DNA of 6,156 nucleotides from JBEAUL01 sp041161475. Lineage in GTDB: Bacteria; Pseudomonadota; Gammaproteobacteria; UBA6186; Azoamicaceae. The translations under genes and the position numbers were made by a program. Positions 1 through 4,056 of this stretch are shown here, piece after piece (positions within the stretch are counted from its first letter, which is position 1; every line of letters begins with the position of its first letter). The DNA is taken from NCBI GenBank assembly GCA_041161475.1, contig JBEAUL010000039.1:1-6156 (forward strand), read 5' to 3'. The notes beneath the pieces were generated by a model. The model saw only the letters and a list, made by a program, of their open reading frames with translations. It ran no database searches and had not been told where the DNA came from.

Positions 1-70
1 TTATTAATAGTTTAAATAGTACGATAATGAGACTGTACCATATTAGTACCGTTATTTCAGCATCTTAGAG

Positions 71-99
71 TTTACATTTGCAATTTATTTGCTCATAAA
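71..99 (+). promoter_or_regulatory. Weak sigma70-like promoter candidate
   Basis: TTTACA at 71-76 resembles a -35 box (five of six bases). A 17-base spacer separates it from CATAAA at 94-99, a four-of-six -10 box. It would transcribe rightward through the repeat-rich leader. In such AT-rich DNA a match of this quality can arise by chance, so this is only a candidate. Confidence 0.25.
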
Positions 100-119
100 T
101 ACTTCTGGGAACGTGAAAA

Positions 120-134
120 ATTGCTCCTAGCAAT
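120..134. repeat. Inverted repeat ATTGCT-CCT-AGCAAT
   Basis: Perfect 6-base arms (120-125 and 129-134) flank a 3-base centre. As DNA this could be an operator for a dimeric repressor; as RNA it is a small hairpin. It lies just downstream of the weak promoter candidate at 71-99, where an operator would make sense. There is no second clear copy in the window. Confidence 0.4.
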
Positions 135-224
135 AGGCAAGCGAGAGAAACAGGCGCACAGGGGAACCTGGCTGTACTCGGTAAACGAGCGAGAAAGAAC
201 CGAGCGTAAGGCCCACAAAGATAT

Positions 225-246
225 ATAAGATTGAGAGTGGTCTTAT
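225..246. repeat. AT-rich stem-loop ATAAGA/TCTTAT
   Basis: Perfect 6-base arms at 225-230 and 241-246 enclose a 10-base loop, and TTTTAT follows. It resembles a weak terminator or attenuator, but the stem is AT-rich and the T run is imperfect. The GTGG in its loop (237-240) could pair with CCAC at 213-216 as a pseudoknot, which is speculative. Confidence 0.3.
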
Positions 247-383
247 TTTATCCGCCCATGAAGAATGGAACATAGTAGCCAGGAATCAAAAAATAATCTG
301 GTGAGGTAGATTTTAACTTCTCCTAAATGAAAGAGAATAGTGATTTCTATGGGCAAAACCGAGTTACATTCAATCAGCTTACG

Positions 384-421
384 GATGCCCTTGGCATCGG
401 GTCGTGCGGTAAAACCACCCG
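384..421 (+). promoter_or_regulatory. Two tandem hairpins in the leader
   Basis: The first hairpin has perfect arms GATGCC (384-389) and GGCATC (393-398) around a 3-base loop. The second pairs CGGGT (398-402) with ACCCG (417-421), with an inner GGT/ACC stem (408-410 and 414-416). They share base 398, so the two cannot both be fully paired and could be alternative folds. They end 60 bases before the exonuclease start. There is no following T run, so a simple terminator is unlikely; a structured leader or operator is more plausible. The function is unknown. Confidence 0.4.
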
Positions 422-431
422 ACCTATTACA

Positions 432-437
432 TATAAT
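432..437 (+). promoter_or_regulatory. Perfect -10 box TATAAT before the exonuclease gene
   Basis: A consensus TATAAT lies 44 bases upstream of the start codon at 482. No good -35 box sits 16-18 bases further upstream; that stretch falls in the GC-rich hairpin at 398-421. If this is a promoter, it probably needs an activator. Confidence 0.25.
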
Positions 438-481
438 CATGAATTTTTGACTTACTTGTTAAACCCTGTAACCATATCAAT

Positions 482-1453
482 ATGGAAAAGGTTACGTTCC
501 ACGATCTGGTTGTTAAGCTGAAGGAACTTGCTCGTGAGCTAGAACGAACCCCGACTCAATTAGAATTCCTGAATGCTGGTGTTTCTAAAAGGCAGATTGC
601 TAAGTATAAATATTCAAAGATTGTAGAAGCTGCTGGTTTAGATCAAAATAAACATTCCCAGACCACTAATCCTATCCAGCCAGTAATAAGACCTCCCAAG
701 ATTCTTTTTTTCGACATAGAAACTGCCCCTATAACGAGTTATGTCTGGGGACTCTTTGATCAGAATATAGGCCTTAATCAGGTCATAGAGGATTGGTTTG
801 TTTTATCGTTTGCTGCCAGGTATCAGGGAGAAACTGAGTATCATTACTTTGATCAGCGATCTGCAACACCCGTCCAGAATGACGAGGATCTGCTTAAAAG
901 CATCCATAAGGTCTTATCTGGTGCTGATGTACTGGTAGGGCATAACTCGGTTAAATTCGATTTTAGGAAGCTTAATGCACGGTTTATTAAGTACGGCCTT
1001 CAACCTTTGAATCACTTTATTCATATCGATACCCTAAAGATTGCCAGGAAGCACTTCTCATTTACTTCAAATAAACTTAGTTATCTGGCCGAGTATCTTA
1101 AGTGTGAGCTCAAGAAATCTGAGCATAAAAAGTTCGATGGCATGAGTCTTTGGACTGAGTGTCTTAAAAGTAACCAAGAAGCTTTCGAGGAAATGGAAGC
1201 CTACAATAAGACCGATGTTGATGTGTTGGAACTTGTTTATAATAAACTTGCCCCATGGGAGCCCAGCATTAATTTCCAAGCATTTTACTTCGGGACTATT
1301 TGTTCATGTGGTCATACTAAATTCTTCAAGGATGGTTTCCGTTACACAAGGCAAGGTAAATTTCAGGTGTTTAGGTGTCACAATTGCTCCAAGACCTTCA
1401 CGGCCAAAGAAAACCTAATTGATAAGGATTTAAGGAAGACATTTTTTAAGTAA
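482..1453 (+). CDS. DEDDy-type 3'-5' exonuclease (RNase H-like fold) with C-terminal zinc ribbon
   Basis: The 323-residue protein has three parts. Residues 5-53 (ELERTPTQLEF...SKIVEAAGL) resemble the short DNA-binding repeat found with homing endonucleases. Residues 73-255 form a DnaQ/YprB-like exonuclease core: motif I FFDIETAP (D78, E80), motif II GHNSVKFD (D160) and motif III YNKTD (Y241, D245), the DEDDy arrangement of metal-dependent 3'-5' exonucleases. Residues 274-302 hold a zinc ribbon, CxC (C274, C276) and CxxC (C299, C302). I infer a cytoplasmic phage DNA-processing or replication nuclease, like those often annotated as a DNA polymerase exonuclease subunit. No polymerase is visible nearby. 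The frame is open only from 443, and ATG 482 is the first standard start; it has no clear Shine-Dalgarno sequence. It is probably the first gene of the operon. Confidence 0.85.
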   Translation: MEKVTFHDLVVKLKELARELERTPTQLEFLNAGVSKRQIAKYKYSKIVEAAGLDQNKHSQTTNPIQPVIRPPKILFFDIETAPITSYVWGLFDQNIGLNQVIEDWFVLSFAARYQGETEYHYFDQRSATPVQNDEDLLKSIHKVLSGADVLVGHNSVKFDFRKLNARFIKYGLQPLNHFIHIDTLKIARKHFSFTSNKLSYLAEYLKCELKKSEHKKFDGMSLWTECLKSNQEAFEEMEAYNKTDVDVLELVYNKLAPWEPSINFQAFYFGTICSCGHTKFFKDGFRYTRQGKFQVFRCHNCSKTFTAKENLIDKDLRKTFFK

Positions 1454-1460
1454 TCTAGTC

Positions 1461-1472
1461 AAATTTAAATTT
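1461..1472. repeat. 12-base palindrome AAATTTAAATTT
   Basis: A perfect AT-only palindrome lies in the 55-base gap between the exonuclease and metallopeptidase genes. It could be a binding site or simply low-complexity AT sequence. Confidence 0.25.
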
Positions 1473-1479
1473 CTAATCA

Positions 1480-1497
1480 ATCCACAATCCAGTGGAT
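1480..1497 (+). promoter_or_regulatory. Hairpin ATCCAC/GTGGAT before the metallopeptidase gene
   Basis: Perfect 6-base arms at 1480-1485 and 1492-1497 surround a 6-base loop, ending 11 bases before the start codon at 1509. It sits close enough to affect ribosome loading. There is no T run, so it is not a typical terminator. Confidence 0.35.
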
Positions 1498-1508
1498 AAA
1501 ATTAAGGA

Positions 1509-1823
1509 ATGAAGAAACTTCCAAAATCTGTTTCAATCTTAGGCCGCAAATTCAAGCTAAAATTAGACTCCCAAGAAAATATTATCAAAGTCGCTGGAGC
1601 TCAATGCGAGGGATGCGTTGACTTCAACACTAATACGATTCATGTATGGAAAGATTTATCCCCTGCTGATCAGATGCTAACTATTTTTCATGAAACCCAG
1701 CATATCAGCCATCTCGTGTCTGGTCTCTCCCAGGTCACATCACCCGAGGTTCAAGAGATTATTTGCGAATCTACAGCACAGGCATTTTTTGATCTGATTA
1801 AAGCCCTTAACGGTATCAAATGA
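1509..1823 (+). CDS. ImmA/IrrE-like zinc metallopeptidase (small phage form)
   Basis: This 104-residue protein carries the zincin motif HETQH (H61, E62, H65), preceded by a hydrophobic turn (MLTIF) and followed by an E-rich helix in which E87 (IICESTAQAF) is the likely third zinc ligand. This is the core of the ImmA/IrrE family, some of whose members cleave XRE-type repressors. The N-terminal 50 residues look like a short beta domain with two cysteines (C33, C36). It is shorter than typical ImmA proteins and has no fused HTH. An XRE-type gene lies one gene downstream (2096), so a protease-repressor pair is possible but not shown. The purine-rich AAGGA (1504-1508) abuts the ATG, an unusually short spacing. 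It overlaps the next gene by ATGA. Confidence 0.75.
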   Translation: MKKLPKSVSILGRKFKLKLDSQENIIKVAGAQCEGCVDFNTNTIHVWKDLSPADQMLTIFHETQHISHLVSGLSQVTSPEVQEIICESTAQAFFDLIKALNGIK

Positions 1824-2065
1824 CGGCACAGGTTATTTTCCTTAATACTAATTATTTTCCACCACCAGAAGAGCTCTCAAGACTTCAAAAACTTCAAGAT
1901 AAACTAACAGGATCTAGGATTGAGCTGTTACTTGCTACTAGGAATTATTCACCAGGTGAGAGGTATCTGGCATTTCAGCGATATCACAACGGTTTTAAAT
2001 ATAGATGGCTGATTTATTACGGATTCAAGAAAGATCCTGTTTACAATTCAACCAATCCGATTTAA
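1820..2065 (+). CDS. Small hypothetical protein
   Basis: I do not recognise this 81-residue protein. It has a proline cluster (FPPPEEL, residues 13-19), a short amphipathic helix (about 16-40) and an aromatic, basic C-terminal half (YHNGFKYRWLIYYGFKK). There is no signal peptide or membrane segment. The start codon overlaps the metallopeptidase stop as ATGA, so its translation is probably coupled to that gene; no independent Shine-Dalgarno is obvious. Being real rests on this overlap, its position and its protein-like composition. A partner role for the metallopeptidase is only a guess. Confidence 0.6.
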   Translation: MTAQVIFLNTNYFPPPEELSRLQKLQDKLTGSRIELLLATRNYSPGERYLAFQRYHNGFKYRWLIYYGFKKDPVYNSTNPI

Positions 2066-2068
2066 AAA

Positions 2069-2094
2069 GATACTCCACAAACTAAAGGGGTATC
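2069..2094 (+). promoter_or_regulatory. Hairpin that buries the ribosome binding site of the XRE gene
   Basis: GATACTCC (2069-2076) can pair with GGGGTATC (2087-2094) over 8 base pairs including one G-U, with a 10-base loop. The Shine-Dalgarno AAAGGGG (2084-2090) lies partly in the right arm, and the hairpin ends one base before ATG 2096. In RNA this would hide the ribosome binding site. That suggests translational control of the XRE protein; no experiment or homologue is available to me. Confidence 0.5.
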
Positions 2095-2095
2095 A

Positions 2096-2392
2096 ATGAA
2101 AGCATCGGCAAAAGCCATGGCATCTTTTATCAGAACTAAAAGACTAGAAAAGAAGTTTAGCCAAGCAGAATTTACAAAACTTGTTTTTCCAACGCACACA
2201 TCAAATCAATTCTTAAGTAACATTGAGCGGGGTAACTGCCAGTTTCCGGTAAAGTCTATTCGTAATCTTTCCAGGGTCACTGGCGTTAATGAAGATTACA
2301 TCCTAGATTTGATGGCAATGGATTACAAAACAACGATGAGCGAGGTATTAAATGAATCTGAAAACTGCAATACACCACATACTATCTCTTGA
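2096..2392 (+). CDS. XRE/Cro-CI family helix-turn-helix protein
   Basis: In this 98-residue protein, residues 7-70 match the five-helix XRE fold: an opening helix (ASFIRTKRLEKKFSQAEFTKLV), a recognition region ending SNIERGNCQFP (41-51), then SIRNLSRVTGVNEDYILDLM, which corresponds to the usual closing helices. The SNIERG segment is the usual family signature after the recognition helix. It lacks a C-terminal dimerisation or LexA-like protease domain, so it resembles a small Cro-like regulator or antitoxin-like protein more than a full CI repressor. The start is supported by AAAGGGG with 5-base spacing, itself inside a predicted hairpin. Its 3' end overlaps the next ORF by 41 bases. Targets are unknown; the palindromes in the leader are candidates. 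Confidence 0.78.
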   Translation: MKASAKAMASFIRTKRLEKKFSQAEFTKLVFPTHTSNQFLSNIERGNCQFPVKSIRNLSRVTGVNEDYILDLMAMDYKTTMSEVLNESENCNTPHTIS

Positions 2393-2555
2393 GCCTTCAT
2401 TAGAATTAAAATTGAACCTGCTTACAGAAATTGGTCTTCATTGCGTCAGCGATGAATTGTTTAATGCCACAGAGGAGGTACGAGGTGAATTGGTATGTCA
2501 AACGGAGATTCAGGAAGTCGGGGAAATCAATCTACGAAGTAACGAACAGCAATAA
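2352..2555 (+). CDS. Small hypothetical protein
   Basis: I do not recognise this 67-residue acidic protein. Residues 1-45 look like two amphipathic helices (KTAIHHILSLEPSLELKLNLLTEIGLH); the last 20 residues are less protein-like and overlap a second frame. GAGG at 2342-2345, 6 bases before the ATG, is a good ribosome binding site inside the XRE gene. The 14 bases at 2346-2359, covering the start, recur at 2604-2617 at the start of the gene at 2610. It could be a real gene whose tail is read in two frames, or a decayed gene cut short after about codon 45. Confidence 0.5.
   Translation: MNLKTAIHHILSLEPSLELKLNLLTEIGLHCVSDELFNATEEVRGELVCQTEIQEVGEINLRSNEQQ
2471..2479 (+). promoter_or_regulatory. 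Strong Shine-Dalgarno AGAGGAGGT deciding a GTG start
   Basis: This near-perfect match to the 16S rRNA tail lies 5 bases before GTG 2485. It is the strongest evidence that the short frame 2485-2613 is translated, and not merely a shadow of the ORF at 2352-2555. Confidence 0.6.
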
Positions 2556-2613
2556 AACTATTTTGATATTTTCTTATAAAGAATTACTAAAATTTTTTAA
2601 GGATATTAAATGA
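2485..2613 (+). CDS. 42-residue basic microprotein, GTG start
   Basis: The product begins MNWYVKRRFRKSGKSIYEVT and continues as a short beta-like and helical basic peptide ending LLKFFKDIK. I do not recognise it. The GTG has a strong Shine-Dalgarno (2471-2479), and its TGA overlaps the next gene's ATG as ATGA, the commonest junction in this operon. It shares bases 2485-2555 with the preceding ORF in another frame. Nine lysine and arginine residues in the first 25 positions suggest nucleic-acid contact, which is an inference. An ATG at 2431 in the same frame gives a longer product, but has no comparable ribosome binding site. Confidence 0.6.
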   Translation: MNWYVKRRFRKSGKSIYEVTNSNKTILIFSYKELLKFFKDIK

Positions 2614-2984
2614 ATCTCAAGAAATCACCAGTACATCCGGAACTATTGGTCTCTGATTCCGGTGTGGTCTACAAAGCGGATACAGGCCACAGAATAAATG
2701 TAACTCAGAATCATTGCTACAGCCGTGGCTATGTAGTCGCTTACAAGAACAACGGACGGCATAAGCAGCTAAGCGTTGCTAAGCTTGTGTGTGAAACTCA
2801 CATTAAGATTCTGGCACAGGATGAGTACATTTCCTTTAAAGATGGTAATGAGCTCAATGTAAATGTCTCCAACATCGAGATATTCAAAGTTGAGAAATCA
2901 AACAGAGGCAGGAAACCAAAGAGAAAAGAATCCGAGGAAACTTACTCTACATGGATGAACGGCCATGAAGAGCTCTATTGTTAG
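2610..2984 (+). CDS. Degenerate HNH/NUMOD4-like protein with basic tail
   Basis: This 124-residue protein aligns by eye with phage HNH homing-type endonucleases. LLVSDSGVVYK (12-22) matches the NUMOD4-style yeVSnlGrV segment, and LSVAKLVCETH (54-64) matches LVHRLVAEAF. YISFKDGNELNVNVSNIEI (73-91) matches VNHIDGNKTNNRVSNLEW. The histidine expected in VHR is A57 and the one expected in VNH is F76, while D78, G79, N80, N83, N88 and E90 remain. It is therefore probably unable to cut DNA and may now bind it. The tail NRGRKPKRK (98-106) resembles an AT-hook. ATGA overlap with the gene before; AAGG (2599-2602) is 7 bases before the ATG. Confidence 0.65.
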   Translation: MNLKKSPVHPELLVSDSGVVYKADTGHRINVTQNHCYSRGYVVAYKNNGRHKQLSVAKLVCETHIKILAQDEYISFKDGNELNVNVSNIEIFKVEKSNRGRKPKRKESEETYSTWMNGHEELYC

Positions 2985-2988
2985 GAGG
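2983..2988 (+). promoter_or_regulatory. Shine-Dalgarno AGGAGG deciding a TTG start
   Basis: AGGAGG overlaps the stop codon of the previous gene (2982-2984) and lies 6 bases before TTG 2995. The ATG at 2990 is one base away and its frame closes at once (ATG AAT TGA), so TTG is the productive start. Confidence 0.6.
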
Positions 2989-2994
2989 TATGAA

Positions 2995-3105
2995 TTGAAT
3001 AATCACGATTGGTCAATCATTAAGCTTGGTGTGGTGTTATGTAGCAAGTGCCGTATAGTTAAAATGCCGCATACTATGGACACTGAATGCAAGGGGAAGC
3101 TATGA
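2995..3105 (+). CDS. 36-residue cysteine microprotein, TTG start
   Basis: The product starts MNNHDWSIIKLGVVLCSKCR and ends MDTECKGKL. C16 and C19 form a CxxC; H26 and C32 follow, so a small zinc knuckle (C-C-H-C) is possible. The TTG start has a perfect AGGAGG at 6-base spacing, and the TGA overlaps the next ATG as ATGA (3102-3105). Both ends thus fit the operon's junction style, which argues strongly that this short frame is real. I do not recognise a named family; phage proteins of this kind may bind nucleic acid or a host protein, which is inference. Confidence 0.6.
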   Translation: MNNHDWSIIKLGVVLCSKCRIVKMPHTMDTECKGKL

Positions 3106-3500
3106 ACGACAAAGAAGCTTTCGAGAAGTGGGTTAATGATGATTCATTAAGTCAGATGGAAGTTAAACTATTTCAAGCGATGACAGAAAACCAAAGAATA
3201 ATGTTTTGCTCAGAAAGAACATGGCAAGCCGCTGTCCAGTATAAGCAGAAAGAATACTCAAACATCATGGATGCTATGACTCAGACAAGCCAGAACAATG
3301 CTAAGCTGTTAGCTGAAAATGCTTTTCTAAAAGAAAACATCAACGGAACTAAGATGAAGCAGATGAATGATCGAATAGAGGAATTGCTAGTCAAAAACAA
3401 AAAGATGCGTGAAGCCATAAGAGAGGCAATAGATTTTCAAGAATGGTGTGGTAATGAATACATATTAGAAAATGCACTAAAAGAAGTAGGTGAAGAATGA
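3102..3500 (+). CDS. Phage accessory coiled-coil protein (EAFEKW...WQAA type)
   Basis: The 132-residue product begins MNDKEAFEKWVNDDSLSQME. The N-terminal EAFEKW with CSERTWQAA (36-44) is a recurring pattern in small accessory proteins of gammaproteobacterial prophages, often seen near Ea22-like genes; no biochemical role is known to me. Residues 60-110 are a likely coiled coil (AKLLAENAFLKENI, RIEELLVKNKKMREAIREA). The C-terminus is the shared ALKEVGE tail. I chose ATG 3102 over the in-frame ATG 3087 because AAGGGGAAG (3091-3099) precedes it and it makes an ATGA overlap with the gene upstream. The segment KNKKMREAIREAID is similar to QNKKLREALEKID in the next gene, so the two C-terminal halves are probably paralogous. 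Confidence 0.72.
   Translation: MNDKEAFEKWVNDDSLSQMEVKLFQAMTENQRIMFCSERTWQAAVQYKQKEYSNIMDAMTQTSQNNAKLLAENAFLKENINGTKMKQMNDRIEELLVKNKKMREAIREAIDFQEWCGNEYILENALKEVGEE
3474..3494 (+). repeat. Gene-junction cassette copy 1
   Basis: A 21-base unit running from GCACTAAAAG to TAGGTGAA encodes ALKEVGE at the end of the gene before, then supplies AGGTGA as ribosome binding site for the next gene, whose ATGA (3497-3500) overlaps the stop. It is identical over 21 bases to the copies ending at 3697 and 4050, and has one mismatch to the copy ending at 4256. Confidence 0.85.
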
Positions 3501-3703
3501 ATCCAGAAACAATTGATGGGCTTAAAGAAAGGAACTTGTGGCTAGAATCTCAAATCGCAAAAGAAAAATCCCAAAACAAAAAGCTTCGTGAAGCTTTAGA
3601 AAAAATTGATAATTCAAACGACGATATGAAATACTTTAATTCAGATATTGATAAAATTATCAGTGAAACTAGAGAAGCACTAAAAGAAGTAGGTGAAAAA
3701 TGA
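3497..3703 (+). CDS. Small coiled-coil accessory protein
   Basis: A 68-residue, highly charged protein, helical almost throughout (GLKERNLWLESQIAKEKSQNKKLREALEKID), likely a coiled coil. It ends in SETREALKEVGEK, the same tail as the upstream gene, and QNKKLREALEKID matches KNKKMREAIREAID there. It looks like a shortened paralogue of that gene's C-terminal half. ATGA overlaps join it to both neighbours, and the ribosome binding site AGGTGA comes from cassette copy 1. No family or function is recognised. Confidence 0.65.
   Translation: MNPETIDGLKERNLWLESQIAKEKSQNKKLREALEKIDNSNDDMKYFNSDIDKIISETREALKEVGEK
3669..3697 (+). repeat. Gene-junction cassette copy 2 (29-base form)
   Basis: The 29 bases from CTAGAGAAGC to TAGGTGAA are identical to 4022-4050. 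They encode REALKEVGE at the gene end and provide AGGTGA for the ATG at 3700. Perfect identity over 29 bases, in different genes, suggests recent duplication or gene conversion, because selection on the peptide alone would allow silent changes. Confidence 0.85.
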
Positions 3704-3858
3704 TTTATATGCACAAATTTTTTGACAACATAATTATAGTAAATTGGAAAAATGATTTTGGTATTCATATTGAAGATGATGAAACATGTGGGCTTATTTC
3801 TGATTTAACCCACTGGAATATAATTTCAAGCATGTATGTACTTATTGGAGAGCTATGA
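3700..3858 (+). CDS. 52-residue hypothetical protein
   Basis: The product starts MIYMHKFFDNIIIVNWKNDF and ends SSMYVLIGEL. It mixes short hydrophobic strands with an acidic turn (HIEDDETCG, 23-31); no membrane helix is long enough to be sure. I do not recognise it. Evidence for translation is the ribosome binding site AGGTGA from cassette copy 2 and ATGA overlaps at both ends. A second possible start is the ATG three codons in. Confidence 0.55.
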   Translation: MIYMHKFFDNIIIVNWKNDFGIHIEDDETCGLISDLTHWNIISSMYVLIGEL

Positions 3859-3941
3859 AATACCTGTTTGCTCCGATCATACTGGTGTTTACAATTTTGT
3901 GGGATATTTTAACTTGGGTTAAGAACAAGATTTTGTATTAA
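3855..3941 (+). CDS. 28-residue membrane microprotein
   Basis: The product is a single hydrophobic helix: MKYLFAPIILVFTILWDIL, then a short polar tail (TWVKNKILY). The transmembrane span is about residues 4-19, with a positively charged C-terminus. GGAG (3847-3850) lies 4 bases before the ATG, and the start overlaps the previous stop as ATGA. The same frame stays open for 17 codons after its TAA (APISRYEIAYMYQLYGN), so it may be a prematurely stopped form of a 46-residue protein. Its role is unknown; small inner-membrane phage peptides are common in accessory regions. Confidence 0.5.
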   Translation: MKYLFAPIILVFTILWDILTWVKNKILY

Positions 3942-3995
3942 GCACCAATTAGCCGATACGAAATAGCGTATATGTATCAATTATACGGAAATTAA
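3942..3995 (+). other. In-frame coding remnant after a TAA
   Basis: Directly after the TAA at 3939-3941 the frame continues as APISRYEIAYMYQLYGN and then stops at 3993-3995. The peptide is protein-like in composition. It may be the lost C-terminus of the 28-residue gene, or a small gene whose ATG became the ATT at 3948. The stretch also contains the inverted repeat ATACG-AAATAG-CGTAT. No ribosome binding site supports independent translation. Confidence 0.3.
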
Positions 3996-3996
3996 G

Positions 3997-4056
3997 ATGA
4001 AAAATTACAACCATATCGTAGCTAGAGAAGCACTAAAAGAAGTAGGTGAAGCATGA
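3997..4056 (+). CDS. 19-residue chimeric micro-ORF
   Basis: The whole product is MKNYNHIVAREALKEVGEA. Its first 15 bases (3996-4010) match 14 of 15 bases at the start of the HNH gene (4251-4265), while its last 29 coding bases before the end are cassette copy 3. It looks like a recombination product joining a gene start to the cassette, or the remains of a longer deleted gene. Translation is plausible, because it ends in the cassette's ATGA and would keep ribosomes moving to the next gene, but there is only a weak purine run before its ATG. I do not propose a function for the peptide. Confidence 0.4.
   Translation: MKNYNHIVAREALKEVGEA
4022..4050 (+). repeat. Gene-junction cassette copy 3 (29-base form)
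   Basis: This copy is identical to 3669-3697 over all 29 bases. It encodes REALKEVGE at the end of the micro-ORF and gives AGGTGA ahead of ATG 4053, whose ATGA overlaps the micro-ORF stop. Confidence 0.85.

Larger units (their letters stand above)
1..481. other. Non-coding leader region
   Basis: No reading frame here looks like a real gene. The two open stretches, at about 243-440 on the minus strand and 327-521 on the plus strand, have no family resemblance and no good ribosome binding site, and the plus-strand one runs into the exonuclease gene. The region instead holds several short perfect inverted repeats, weak promoter-like boxes and a GTACC direct repeat with 11-base spacing (35-38 and 46-50). 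I infer a regulatory or 5' leader region for the rightward operon. The left part could also contain a structured RNA that I cannot name. Confidence 0.55.

Noticed and set aside
225..251. Rho-independent terminator
   Set aside because: The stem is six mostly A-T pairs and the T run is broken by A; it is too weak to call.
243..440. 65-residue minus-strand frame in the leader
   Set aside because: It has no family resemblance, no ribosome binding site, and covers the hairpin-rich region; it is probably a chance frame.
327..521. 64-residue plus-strand frame overlapping the exonuclease start
   Set aside because: Its last 40 bases are a shadow of the exonuclease gene, and the rest spans the two hairpins; no Shine-Dalgarno and no recognised motif.
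1067..1418. Extra frames inside the exonuclease gene (minus 1067-1279, plus 1215-1418)
   Set aside because: They lie entirely within a gene with clear catalytic and zinc-binding motifs and have no support of their own.
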